DNA of 56,001 bases from positions 1-56,001 of the forward strand of contig DUQB01000081.1 in assembly GCA_012838035.1 (NCBI GenBank). The letters are read 5' to 3'. The notes below the pieces were generated by a model that saw only the letters and a list, made by a program, of their open reading frames with translations, was not told the DNA's origin and did no database searches. Within the stretch, counting starts at the first letter, position 1; every line of letters begins with the position of its first letter. The stretch is from Bacillota bacterium. Its GTDB lineage: Bacteria > Bacillota > Limnochordia > DTU080. A program made the position numbers and the translations under genes. This document shows, one piece after another, positions 8,870-16,848 of this stretch.

Positions 8870-10954
8870 ATGGCACAAAGGAAGTTTTACATCACGACGC
8901 CCATTTACTATCCAAGCAGTCATTTGCATATTGGGCATGCATATACAACGGTCTACTGCGATACCCTGGCTCGCTGGCATCGCTTGAAGGGTGAAGATGT
9001 GTTCTTTTTGACCGGTTCGGATGAACACGGACAAAAAATTGAGCGTGCGGCGCAGACAGCCGGCAAAACGCCGTTGGCCTACGTAGATGAGATCGTGGCC
9101 ACATTCCAGGCGCTATGGCAACGTCTGAATATCAGCTACGACGACTTCATCCGCACCTCGGAACCGCGGCATCACCGGGTGGTGCAGGCTATATTCAAAC
9201 AGCTATATGATCAAGGCGATATCTACAAGTCGGTATATAAAGGCTGGTATTGCACGCCCTGTGAGAGTTTTTGCCCGGAAACCCGCCTTGTAGACGGCAA
9301 TTGTCCCGACTGTGGTCGTCCGGTGGAAGAGGTCGAAGAAGAGAGCTACTTCTTCCGCATGTCCAAATATGCACCCGCCTTGTTGGCTCACATCGAGGCG
9401 CATCCGGAGTTCATACAACCTGGTACCCGACGCAACGAGATGGTGAGCTTCATCAAGCAGGGACTGGAGGATCTATGTGTTTCGCGGACCACGCATAGCT
9501 GGGGTATTCCCGTACCGATCGATGAGGGACATGTTATCTATGTATGGATCGACGCATTATCCAATTATCTCACGGCGATAGGCTATCTGTCGGATGAAGC
9601 AACCTATAGCAAGTGGTGGCCGGCGGATGTCCATGTGGTTGGTAAGGATATTCTGCGCTTCCACACCATTATTTGGCCGTGTATTCTCATGGCGTTAGGC
9701 GTAGATCTGCCTAAACAGGTATATGGTCACGGCTGGGTCGTGCTCGATTCGGGCAAAATGTCGAAGTCAAAAGGTAATGTGGTGGATCCCAATGTGTTGA
9801 TCGATGAGTTCGGCGCCGATGCCATCCGGTACTTCCTTCTGCGGGAAGTGGCCTACGGACAGGATGCCAAGTACTCCAAGCGGGGCCTGATCGAACGGAT
9901 CAATGCGGACTTGGCGAATGATTTGGGCAATGCCTATCATCGGAGTTTGTCGATGCTTGAGCGGTTTTGCGACGGCATAGTGCCCGCACCCGGTCAGCCG
10001 GAAGCGCAAGACTTAGAGTTGCGGCAATTGGCTGAAATGACTGTTGCGGCGGTTGATCAGCGTCTGGCGCAGTTGGAGGCAAACACCGCCCTCACTGAGT
10101 TGTGGCGTTTAGTAGGCGCCGTCAACAAATATATTGATACGAGCGAACCTTGGAGTCTGGCTAAGGATCCCGACAAGAAAGAGCGCCTGAATACCGTGAT
10201 GTACACAGTCATGGAGTGTCTGCGCATCGTAGCCCTTTTAGCGGGTGCTTTCCTGCCGGAAACCGGGGGAAAAGCCTGGCGGCAGTTAGGTTTAGAGAAC
10301 TATGCCGAAAAGACAGCTCAGGATCTGACCTGGGGTGGATTGCAGGCAGGAACGCGTTCAGCCAAGGGTGAGCCGCTCTTCCCGCGGATTGATGTCGCAG
10401 CATCATTGGCGGTAGAGGAGACGCAACCGGGCGATCAGGGACAAACACAGGCGCCAAGCGGAAAAGGAGCGCATAAGATGAGCGAACATGAAGGATCCAA
10501 GTCGTCGACAAAAGAAAACGAAGCAACTCTAAAACAACCGGCAGCGCCGCAGCAACCGGCGTCCCCCGGACAGCCCAGCGCGCCGCAAGCGCCAAAAACG
10601 GTGGAAAAACAGGATGACGCAGAGGTTAACCTGATCACCATCGACGATTTTGCTCAGGTGCAACTAAGGTTGGCTCAGGTAGAAGCGGCGGAAAAAGTCA
10701 AAGGTGCCGACAAACTGCTCAAGCTGCAGGTAAGTGTGGGCGAGGAGAAACGGCAGATTGTGGCCGGGATCGCCAAGCATTATGCGCCCGAAGATTTGGT
10801 AGGCAGGAAGATTGCCATTGTGTATAATCTCAAACCTGCCAAATTGCGCGGCGAGTGGTCACAGGGTATGTTGCTGGCTGCTAGTGATGATGCTGGTAAT
10901 TTGGCCTTGCTCACGGTGAACGAGGACGTGGCGTCTGGAGCGGAGATCAGGTGA
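8870..10954 (+). CDS. metG: Methionyl-tRNA synthetase
   Basis: Charges tRNA-Met. Class I motifs are present: PSSHLHIGHAYTTV (HIGH) at residues ~15-28 and GKMSKSKGNVV (KMSKS) near residue 299. The zinc knuckle is CTPCESFCPETRLVDGNCPDC near residues 127-147. Residues ~500-585 are a Gln/Pro/Ala-rich low-complexity linker (AAPQQPASPGQPSAPQAPK), and the last ~105 residues form the C-terminal EMAP-II/Trbp111-like tRNA-binding and dimerisation domain (VSVGEEKRQIVAGIAKHY, LRGEWSQGMLLAAS). ATG start with GGGAGG upstream. It is controlled by the T-box and co-transcribed with tatD, sharing a GTGA overlap. Confidence 0.97.
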   Translation: MAQRKFYITTPIYYPSSHLHIGHAYTTVYCDTLARWHRLKGEDVFFLTGSDEHGQKIERAAQTAGKTPLAYVDEIVATFQALWQRLNISYDDFIRTSEPRHHRVVQAIFKQLYDQGDIYKSVYKGWYCTPCESFCPETRLVDGNCPDCGRPVEEVEEESYFFRMSKYAPALLAHIEAHPEFIQPGTRRNEMVSFIKQGLEDLCVSRTTHSWGIPVPIDEGHVIYVWIDALSNYLTAIGYLSDEATYSKWWPADVHVVGKDILRFHTIIWPCILMALGVDLPKQVYGHGWVVLDSGKMSKSKGNVVDPNVLIDEFGADAIRYFLLREVAYGQDAKYSKRGLIERINADLANDLGNAYHRSLSMLERFCDGIVPAPGQPEAQDLELRQLAEMTVAAVDQRLAQLEANTALTELWRLVGAVNKYIDTSEPWSLAKDPDKKERLNTVMYTVMECLRIVALLAGAFLPETGGKAWRQLGLENYAEKTAQDLTWGGLQAGTRSAKGEPLFPRIDVAASLAVEETQPGDQGQTQAPSGKGAHKMSEHEGSKSSTKENEATLKQPAAPQQPASPGQPSAPQAPKTVEKQDDAEVNLITIDDFAQVQLRLAQVEAAEKVKGADKLLKLQVSVGEEKRQIVAGIAKHYAPEDLVGRKIAIVYNLKPAKLRGEWSQGMLLAASDDAGNLALLTVNEDVASGAEIR

Positions 10955-11724
10955 GCTTCTTAGTTGTCGACACACACGCGCACCTATGTAGCGACGATTT
11001 CGCTGCAGATAGGGAAGCTGTGCTGGCTGCGGCGCATGCCGCCGGAGTAACTTGGGTGTTGGATGTGGCGGATACTTTGACCACATCGCAACAAGCAGCG
11101 CTGTGGGCAGCCGGGCGGGAGGGCGTGTATGCCACAGTCGGCGTGCATCCCCACGACGCCGTCAGCTGGAACGAGCAAACGGCTGCGCAATTGCAGGAGT
11201 TGCTGGAGCAACCCCAGGTATTGGCCGTAGGCGAGACCGGACTCGATTATCACTACGAGTTTTCATCCCGGGATAAGCAAGTCGAGGCATTTCGAGCCCA
11301 ACTGCAGTTGAGCTTGGAATACGACAAACCGGTTGTGATCCACAATCGGGAGGCGGACGCCGATGTTTTGGCCGTGTTGGCAGAGTTTAAGACTAAGCCG
11401 GTGCGCGGCGTGTTTCACTGCTTCTGGAGCGACCGGCTCATGGCGGATGCGGTTCTGGCAGCAGGCTTTTACCTGGGTGTGGGAGGAGCGATCACCTTTT
11501 CCTCCGCCCGCGATTTGCGGGCCGTAATTAGTCAAGTGCCTTTGGAGCGTTTGTTACTGGAAACAGATGCGCCCTATCTGGCACCTACGCCATATCGCGG
11601 CAAGCGTAACGAACCGGCGTATGTAGTGCGTGTAGCCCAAGCTTTGGCGGAGTTGCACCAGACCTCCGTTGAGCATGTTGCGGAGGTTACCAGCGCCAAT
11701 GCCGCGCAGCTGTTCTTGCCGTAA
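10951..11724 (+). CDS. tatD: TatD-family metal-dependent hydrolase (DNase)
   Basis: The 257-residue protein has all metal ligands of the TatD/YcfH family: VDTHAHLCSDDF at the start, VGVHPHDA, VGETGLDYHYEFSSRDKQVEAFRAQLQLS, PVVIHNREADAD, VFHCFW and LLLETDAPYLAPTPYRGKRNEPAYV. Members are 3'-5' DNases or RNases active in DNA and RNA quality control. It starts with GTG overlapping the metG stop by four bases. The metG-tatD order is common in Bacillota. Confidence 0.95.
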   Translation: MSFLVVDTHAHLCSDDFAADREAVLAAAHAAGVTWVLDVADTLTTSQQAALWAAGREGVYATVGVHPHDAVSWNEQTAAQLQELLEQPQVLAVGETGLDYHYEFSSRDKQVEAFRAQLQLSLEYDKPVVIHNREADADVLAVLAEFKTKPVRGVFHCFWSDRLMADAVLAAGFYLGVGGAITFSSARDLRAVISQVPLERLLLETDAPYLAPTPYRGKRNEPAYVVRVAQALAELHQTSVEHVAEVTSANAAQLFLP

Positions 11725-11829
11725 GCTGCTCAATAATAGTGGCAGCGGTTGGAGAAGGGCGTTGTCTCAGGCTGATACGGCCGTTCTTAGCCATAGTAAC
11801 GATTGAAGATGCCACTGTATATGCAGGTG

Positions 11830-11927
11830 TTGTCACCGGAGTGGATTGATGGTAGACTATTAAGCACCAGCGTATGGTGGTTCAAGCCGGTCTGTGAGGA
11901 AGCATCTCCTCGGCAGACCGGCTTTTT
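11830..11927 (+). ncRNA. Possible short transcript ending in a strong terminator
   Basis: A plausible promoter (TTGTCA at 11830-11835, 17-base spacer, TAGACT at 11853-11858) lies just ahead of a small hairpin CACCA-gcgta-TGGTG and a very strong intrinsic terminator AAGCCGGTCTG/CAGACCGGCTT followed by TTTTTG (11884-11927). The terminator is clear and may simply end the metG-tatD transcript. The independent ~65-nt RNA is speculative. Confidence 0.4.
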
Positions 11928-11928
11928 G
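11884..11928 (+). terminator. Intrinsic terminator after tatD
   Basis: An 11-base-pair perfect stem AAGCCGGTCTG/CAGACCGGCTT with a 19-base loop, followed by a T tract. It separates metG-tatD from the endonuclease-like gene. Confidence 0.85.
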
Positions 11929-12013
11929 TCATCTAAATTGCTTGGCGATCATCAGCCGGTTGCTCAGGAGCTTAACTAAAAAATCCATGTGCAAAGAACG
12001 GGGGAGTTAAGCA

Positions 12014-12847
12014 ATGCTGGATCAACCGCAGAAGAATCTTGCGCGACTGGTATGGATGTGCACCGAAGCGTATGCTACGCCGGGGTCATATACGGGCATG
12101 AACATAACGATCGATCTGACTTCGCAACAAGGACGTTGGGAATTGGTCGTATTGGCGTTGCTGTTGGCGGCGCGGATTAGTGAATCGGTGGTCGAGCGCA
12201 CATTCCATTTATTGCGCGAAAGCGGCTTGCTCGAATTCGAGCGAGTGCTCAAACAGCGCTTGGCGGACGTTGCGCAAACACAGGACATATTACAAGCGGA
12301 GTACCGGGCTTTGATCAACCGTAATCGTAAAGTGATGGCGATATATGCCAATGCAAAGTGGTTGGCTGAACATCATCAGGGCGACATTCAGCATATCTAT
12401 GAAAGCTGTTTCAAGGTGACGTCTCAGGCTGGCGAAGAAGCGGCCGGCATGACTAAGGCGGAAATAGCCGCCGCCGCAGGCGAGTTAACGCAGCGTTTGC
12501 GCCAATTGCACCAAATAGACAGTCGAGCCAGATGGATGTGCCGGGTGATGCGGGAAGCAGAGGTGTGGCCGCTGGTACCGGTGCAAGCCACCGTCTATTT
12601 TGACCGTCATGTACGTTGCGTGCTGCAACGACAAGGTCTGATCACCACGGGTCAACTGCAGGACCAGCTGCAGGATGCTGAAGAGGTCATCGAGCGGCTC
12701 TTTGATGGCGATACGATCGGTCTGTCTCGGCTGGGTAGATTTGTGTGTCAGAAACACGATCCTCTTTTGTGCGAAGATAAGTGCGGTCTATATGAGTACT
12801 GCAGCTATCGGCAAACCGCGCCGGAGCAGAACGGTTTAGCTCCATAA
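12014..12847 (+). CDS. Divergent endonuclease III-like (HhH-GPD) Fe-S protein
   Basis: I read this 277-residue protein as a divergent member of the HhH-GPD base-excision superfamily. ELVVLALLLAARISESVVERTFHLLRESGLLEF resembles the endonuclease III opening (FELLVAVILSAQTTD). VYFDRHVRCVLQRQGLI aligns with the VDTHIFRVCNR motif, retaining Asp and His. The C-terminus FVCQKHDPLLCEDKCGLYEYCSY has four cysteines spaced C-x7-C-x3-C-x5-C, close to the C-x6-C-x2-C-x5-C Fe-S loop. The usual helix-hairpin-helix LPGVGRKTA with the catalytic Lys is not recognisable, so lyase activity is doubtful. ATG start with GGGGGAG upstream. It stands alone between a terminator and the purA promoter. Confidence 0.6.
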   Translation: MLDQPQKNLARLVWMCTEAYATPGSYTGMNITIDLTSQQGRWELVVLALLLAARISESVVERTFHLLRESGLLEFERVLKQRLADVAQTQDILQAEYRALINRNRKVMAIYANAKWLAEHHQGDIQHIYESCFKVTSQAGEEAAGMTKAEIAAAAGELTQRLRQLHQIDSRARWMCRVMREAEVWPLVPVQATVYFDRHVRCVLQRQGLITTGQLQDQLQDAEEVIERLFDGDTIGLSRLGRFVCQKHDPLLCEDKCGLYEYCSYRQTAPEQNGLAP

Positions 12848-12982
12848 GCGCCGAATCCGCCACAACTCGGATTGTTGTTCGTCCGGGCGCCGTAAGGTCC
12901 AGGTGTGCTGCCCTATGAGAGGTACAGCCGCACTGTAGATCGAAACGTTTATGCTACAATTGTGAATAATGTTCGTGTTTCG

Positions 12983-13012
12983 TTGACATGGCTTACCGCA
13001 ATCTGGTAAGAT
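12983..13012 (+). promoter_or_regulatory. Promoter for purA
   Basis: TTGACA (12983-12988), an 18-base spacer and TAAGAT (13007-13012). It leaves a leader of about 85 bases before the purA start. I recognise no purine riboswitch in this leader. Confidence 0.6.
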
Positions 13013-13105
13013 CAGTACGGCATAAGGGTGGAGTGATTTGCTCTGCTCTTTATTTGCGTGAATGCCAAACGTTCACTATAAGTTATTCCGGAGAGGGTGG
13101 CACCC

Positions 13106-14392
13106 ATGTCATCAGTAGTAGTAGTAGGTGCGCAGTGGGGAGACGAAGGAAAGGGCAAGGTTACGGACTACCTTGCAGCCCAGGCACGTACCGTCGTTCG
13201 CTACCAAGGTGGTAGCAACGCAGGTCATACGGTGGTTGTGAATGGGAAAACCTTCAAACTGCATCTGGTTCCCTCCGGTGCCATTCATGCCAATAAGCGG
13301 TGTGTCATCGGTAATGGCGTTGTGATTGATCCGGTCACATTGGTGCAAGAGTTGGAAGGGCTGAAAGAGTCGGGGATCGATGTCCCGCTTCATATAAGTG
13401 AGAGAGCACATGTCATTCTGCCCTATCATAGAGTGCTGGATCAATTAGAGGAACAACGACGCGACCCCGGCAGCAAAATCGGTACCACAGGCCGAGGGAT
13501 CGGTCCTTGTTATGTAGATAAAGCAGCACGTTGCGGCGTGCGGATGCTTGATTTACGGACGCCTGAAGCGTTTCGTGCTCGCTTGGCCGCCGTACTACCT
13601 GCCAAGAATGCGCTTCTAAAGGCTCTGTATGGCCACGAAGGTTTTACTGTGGATGAAATTATGGCGCAGTGCGGCCCGGCTGCGGAGAAGCTGGCACCCT
13701 ACGTAACAGATACTTCCTTGCTGGTGTACAACAGCATCCAAGCCGGCGAGAAAGTGCTTTTTGAAGGGGCGCAAGGGACCTTGCTCGATTTAGATCATGG
13801 CACATATCCCTTCGTCACCTCATCGTCGGCGACTGCCGGCGGAGCGGCTACGGGAAGCGGCGTGGGTCCAAATTTCCTCAATATGGTGGTCGGCGTAGTC
13901 AAGGCGTATACCACACGTGTGGGAGAAGGACCTTTCCCGTCGGAACTGCAGGATGCCATCGGTGAAAAGATCCGACAAAACGGCGCCGAGTTCGGCACCA
14001 CGACGGGCAGGCCGCGTCGTTGCGGTTGGTTTGATGCCGTAGTCGTACGTTACGCGGCCCGCATCAACGGGTTGCAGCAACTAGCGATTATGAAGTTGGA
14101 TGTGTTGAGCGGTATTCCGGAACTAAAGGTCTGTGTGGGGTACAGGCATCAAGGTGCGGTGTGCGAGCATTTTCCCGCAGATATCAATATTCTGGACCAA
14201 TGCGAACCGGTATATGAGACTATGCCCGGTTGGGACGAGGATATCACGGGTATTCGTAATTACGCCGATCTCCCCGCCAATGCTCGAGCGTATCTAGAAC
14301 GTATCGCGGCGCTAACAGGGGTACCGATCGCCTTGGTTTCCGTCGGTCCAGGCAGAGACCAAACCATCACCATAAAAGAGTTGTTTGGCTAA
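13106..14392 (+). CDS. purA: Adenylosuccinate synthetase
   Basis: Joins IMP and aspartate with GTP hydrolysis in AMP synthesis. Signatures are VVVGAQWGDEGKGKVTDYL at the N-terminus, GGSNAGHTV, TTGRGIGPCYVDKAARCGVRM, VGEGPFPSEL and GTTTGRPRRCGWFD. The ATG at 13106 is preferred over the track's GTG at 13097 because GGAGAGG then sits nine bases upstream and the protein begins MSSVVVVGAQWG, like other PurA proteins (428 residues). The bases GGGTGGCACCC between the ribosome binding site and ATG form a perfect inverted repeat that could partly hide the start site. Confidence 0.97.
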   Translation: MSSVVVVGAQWGDEGKGKVTDYLAAQARTVVRYQGGSNAGHTVVVNGKTFKLHLVPSGAIHANKRCVIGNGVVIDPVTLVQELEGLKESGIDVPLHISERAHVILPYHRVLDQLEEQRRDPGSKIGTTGRGIGPCYVDKAARCGVRMLDLRTPEAFRARLAAVLPAKNALLKALYGHEGFTVDEIMAQCGPAAEKLAPYVTDTSLLVYNSIQAGEKVLFEGAQGTLLDLDHGTYPFVTSSSATAGGAATGSGVGPNFLNMVVGVVKAYTTRVGEGPFPSELQDAIGEKIRQNGAEFGTTTGRPRRCGWFDAVVVRYAARINGLQQLAIMKLDVLSGIPELKVCVGYRHQGAVCEHFPADINILDQCEPVYETMPGWDEDITGIRNYADLPANARAYLERIAALTGVPIALVSVGPGRDQTITIKELFG

Positions 14393-14400
14393 ACCGAGAT

Positions 14401-14480
14401 AGCTGCCCAGCTTTTCCGGATGCGCTCGGATAGGATATCCGTTGCCGGAATCGAGCGTTATATCCGAGGGCTGGGCGGCT
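14401..14480 (+). repeat. 80-base nested stem-loop between purA and tRNA-Val
   Basis: Starting nine bases after the purA stop, AGCTGCCCAGC (14401-14411) pairs with GCTGGGCGGCT (14470-14480, one G-T pair), and inside it CTCGGATA (14425-14432) pairs with TATCCGAG (14461-14468). The loop also contains GGATATCC. There is no T tract, so it is not a standard terminator; it may be a 3' UTR structure or a DNA-level repeat. Confidence 0.6.
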
Positions 14481-14518
14481 CTACCTCAGGAACTTGCGGA
14501 AATGGCGTACTCTGGTTA

Positions 14519-14547
14519 TTGACATCAGCGCATCCGTAGGTTAAGAT
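14519..14547 (+). promoter_or_regulatory. Promoter for tRNA-Val
   Basis: Perfect -35 TTGACA (14519-14524), a 17-base spacer and TAAGAT (14542-14547), 13 bases before the tRNA 5' end. Confidence 0.65.
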
Positions 14548-14560
14548 TATGTGTACGAAC

Positions 14561-14637
14561 GGGCAGGTAGCTCAGCCGGTTAGAGCGCTACGCTCACATC
14601 GTAGAGGTCGGGGGTTCGAGCCCCTCTCTGCCCACCA
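14561..14637 (+). tRNA. tRNA-Val (anticodon CAC)
   Basis: The acceptor GGGCAGG pairs with TCTGCCC. The D arm is GCTC/GAGC and the anticodon arm is CTACG-CTCACAT-CGTAG with CAC in positions 34-36. The T arm is GGGGG-TTCGAGC-CCCTC, and CCA is encoded. The full cloverleaf folds. A decayed integrase tail abuts its 3' end on the opposite strand. Confidence 0.93.
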
Positions 14638-14820
14638 CGCAAAAACCCCGTCGGTATCGCATTTCCGTCGGGGTTGTTTTGTAGCATTGACCGGGAAATG
14701 TAGCAACGGTGTAGCAACTGGAGGCTGTTTCTGTGCAGCCTCTTTCGCATCGTCCAGAATATCCTCCACCACTTTAGCGACCTGTTGATCACGCCCGGGC
14801 ATCAGGTGGGTTTTCGTATG
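14572..14820 (-). pseudogene. C-terminal remnant of a tyrosine recombinase (integrase)
   Basis: The minus-strand frame reads HTKTHLMPGRDQQVAKVVEDILDDAKEAAQK, which matches the tail of phage and transposon integrases (consensus TYSHxxPGmqeeAaexledll). The catalytic Tyr would be where Lys is now seen, and the frame is closed by TGA just upstream, so only the tail survives. The frame continues into the tRNA-Val gene, as is usual when an integrase sits at a tRNA attachment site. I infer that an element once integrated at this tRNA and was later lost or eroded. No second attachment copy of the tRNA 3' end was seen in the window. Confidence 0.6.
14644..14680 (+). terminator. Terminator after tRNA-Val
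   Basis: AACCCCG (14644-14650) and CGGGGTT (14669-14675), with additional CGG/CCG pairing in the loop, followed by GTTTTG. Confidence 0.7.
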
Positions 14821-15148
14821 TCAAATATGCAGCAAACTAACCTGCCGTACCTGGCTCTTCCAGTGCGTCGATGATTCCAGGATGAAGAGCGGTACGGTTT
14901 CTTAAGTACAAGCTCAGATATTTCACCATGTTCCGTACGCTAGTTTCCATTCCGGCACATGTTAGCGGTTGGATATGTAGATCAATGATCTTTGCTATCT
15001 CCTGCACTTCCATGTGCACATAATCGAACCTTCCTTCGGCTCTCATGTCCATGCAAAAGACAGGCAGTAAGCACCTAACCCATTGAAGGCGATGCCTCCT
15101 TGGGGCCTCAGAGTTGTGCGGTTGTTGGGGGGAGTACCGCCTTAGTGG
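14821..15148. other. Low-coding relic region
   Basis: Between the integrase tail and the ABC fragment I see no intact gene. A minus-strand ORF of 71 residues (14837-15052, EVQEIAKIIDLHIQPLTCAGMETSVRNMVKYLSLYL) has a plausible helical composition but no convincing ribosome binding site or family; it may be another decayed fragment of the lost element. Confidence 0.4.
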
Positions 15149-15292
15149 GAGCTAGCTGATAAGGATGTAAGCTACACATACCCCGGTACCACAGAGCCTA
15201 TACTGAAGGATATCAACCTACTTATTTGCTCCGGAGAGCGAATATCATTAGTTCGAGGGAACGGTGCGGGGAAGTCGACATTGACGAAACTA
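15149..15292 (+). pseudogene. ABC transporter ATPase fragment
   Basis: The plus strand encodes ELADKDVSYTYPGTTEPILKDINLLICSGERISLVRGNGAGKSTLTKL, the start of an ABC exporter-type nucleotide-binding domain including the Walker A motif GNGAGKST. It is closed by TAG upstream (15143) and runs after TKL straight into the antisense of the SpoIID-like gene's end, so Q-loop, signature and Walker B are all missing. This is a deletion junction, not a gene. The expected Walker A lead-in VGxNG is VRGNG here, consistent with decay. Confidence 0.75.
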
Positions 15293-16549
15293 GATCCCCG
15301 GGTAGCCATAGGGTATCCGCATGCCTGTCAGGTTGTACCTCTCAATAGAGACGTCGGTGTAGTAGTACTTCAGAATTTTAGAGAAGCTCCAACCCTCTTC
15401 AGCCATGCTTTTAGCGCCGTATTGCGACATACCTACCCCGTGACCATAACCGCGGCCGTTCACTACGGTGAGTATGTTACCTGGATTCGTCGGATCGGTA
15501 ATGATCTTGCCGTTGGTCATCTTTAGGTCGAAGCTGGGGCTCGGGAGATTATACCACTTACGCAACTGCTCCTTGCTGAAGGTTTGACTGACTCCATCTC
15601 CTATGGCGATATAACCACGCACCTGATCGGATTGCATCACCGGAGCCAACGTGATGATCGTACGCATACCTAATAAGGCGGAGAGCTGAGTGATGGTGAT
15701 ACTCACTGAGCGTGTCCATGTATACCATGGCGATTTGCTCGAGAAGGCCGCATCGTCGCGTGATCTGAGATAGGGTCTGTATGATCCCCAGACGTCTTCG
15801 GAGTTTAATGTTCGCCCCGGACTGGTTGAATGATAGACCGCATCGATGAGTTTTCCCATATAAGAGCCGTCGTTGCCGACGTAAACCAATACGGCGCGAT
15901 CCGTATTACGGACGGCTTCATAAGTGGAGAGCGCTTCGTTTTTCGTACCGGAATATACTTGGCAGTCTTTCGTGTCGCAGATGTCCCACGGGGTGGCATC
16001 GGTGACTTCGCGGTACACGGCTTTGTTTAAGGCATATGTGCGTGCGGCGACCGCTTGCGCCTTCAGGCTTTCCAGCGGCCAGCCGGCCGGCATTTCGCTG
16101 CCGATCACACCGTATAGGTAGTCGTTCATCGGTACTACATTGATGAGATACGGCAGACCACCGTATACCACGGCTTCCATTCCGGCGCGATAGGTAGCGC
16201 CGCCGGTGACGGCAATGCCGTAAATATGCGTAGGCAAAGCGGCTGGAGGGAGTTCATTCGGTGTGAGCGCGAGCCATTGAGTGCTCCATGTTTGATCATC
16301 CAAGCGTACCGTCAAGTGGGGACTGGTAAAGTGTATCTCAACCGGTTGTCCGGCCTTAACAGGTATGGATTGCTTTTCTATACGCAGAGTAGCCGGCGTA
16401 TTTGGTACTAACCGGGCCGGGAAATCAGCCGTGAGGCGGACGCGTATATATAATGCGCCGTTGGAAGCGGCAAAAGCCGCCCAGGTGGAGAGAATTACGC
16501 AAAGAATTATGACAGCGATAAACGAGCAGAGGGTTGTTTTCCGCTTCAC
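15290..16549 (-). CDS. SpoIID/LytB-domain protein
   Basis: The 419-residue protein has an N-terminal signal anchor (KTTLCSFIAVIILCVILSTWAAFAAS) and a SpoIID core. The core contains VVPMNDYLYGVIGSEMPAGWPLESLKAQAVAARTYAL (~residues 140-175), CQVYSG, AVYHSTSPGRT and the terminal GRGYGHGVGMSQYGAKSMAEEGWSFSKILKYYYTDVSI. SpoIID is a lytic transglycosylase that cleaves denuded peptidoglycan during engulfment; LytB-type homologues enhance amidases. The family cannot be narrowed further without sporulation neighbours such as spoIIQ or spoIIIA. The GTG start has GGAG nine bases upstream. The end of the gene abuts the ABC fragment. Confidence 0.9.
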   Translation of the reverse strand: MKRKTTLCSFIAVIILCVILSTWAAFAASNGALYIRVRLTADFPARLVPNTPATLRIEKQSIPVKAGQPVEIHFTSPHLTVRLDDQTWSTQWLALTPNELPPAALPTHIYGIAVTGGATYRAGMEAVVYGGLPYLINVVPMNDYLYGVIGSEMPAGWPLESLKAQAVAARTYALNKAVYREVTDATPWDICDTKDCQVYSGTKNEALSTYEAVRNTDRAVLVYVGNDGSYMGKLIDAVYHSTSPGRTLNSEDVWGSYRPYLRSRDDAAFSSKSPWYTWTRSVSITITQLSALLGMRTIITLAPVMQSDQVRGYIAIGDGVSQTFSKEQLRKWYNLPSPSFDLKMTNGKIITDPTNPGNILTVVNGRGYGHGVGMSQYGAKSMAEEGWSFSKILKYYYTDVSIERYNLTGMRIPYGYPGI

Positions 16550-16626
16550 ATCACGTCACTCCTTGACATTGATGAGGAGCCGGGGTTCTATCTTATGCAG
16601 GAATGCAAAAAATGCACAGTGAGCGA

Positions 16627-16662
16627 CACTAGCTCTACTGTGCATTAAAAGTGGAGCTAGTG
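16627..16662. repeat. Nine-base inverted repeat across the 3' end of tRNA-Thr
   Basis: CACTAGCTC (16627-16635) and GAGCTAGTG (16654-16662) are exact complements. The second arm is the 3' acceptor strand of tRNA-Thr. In the minus-strand transcript the trailer GAGCTAGTG could compete with the tRNA's own 5' acceptor strand (GCTGGTG). Confidence 0.55.
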
Positions 16663-16727
16663 GAGGGACTCGAACCCTCGACCTGCCGCTTACGAGGCGG
16701 CTGCTCTACCAACTGAGCTACACCAGC
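16652..16727 (-). tRNA. tRNA-Thr (anticodon CGT)
   Basis: On the minus strand, acceptor GCTGGTG/CACTAGC, D arm GCTC/GAGC, anticodon arm GCCGC-CTCGTAA-GCGGC with CGT, T arm GAGGG-TTCGAGT-CCCTC, and encoded CCA. Cloverleaf complete. It follows tRNA-Gly by nine bases and is probably co-transcribed with it. Confidence 0.94.
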
Positions 16728-16736
16728 AGATATTAA

Positions 16737-16812
16737 TGGAGCGGATGACGAGTCTCGAACTCGCGACCCTCAGCTTGGGAAGCTGATGCTCTACCAACTG
16801 AGCTACATCCGC
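16737..16812 (-). tRNA. tRNA-Gly (anticodon CCC)
   Basis: Acceptor GCGGATG/CATCCGC, D arm GCTC/GAGC, anticodon arm TCAGC-TTCCCAA-GCTGA with CCC, T arm GCGAG-TTCGAGA-CTCGT, CCA encoded. First of a two-tRNA transcript on the minus strand. Confidence 0.94.
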
Positions 16813-16848
16813 CTGCACAATCGTGGCTATGAGTTTTGCAGCAAAGTA

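Noticed and set aside
13091-13108. T-box-like GGGTGGCACC before purA
   Set aside because: No stem I, specifier or terminator; the match is a short palindrome only.
14549-14802. ORFs overlapping tRNA-Val (e.g. GSNPRPLRCERSALTG)
   Set aside because: These are translations of the tRNA gene itself, a well-known annotation artefact; only the integrase-like part upstream is kept as a remnant.
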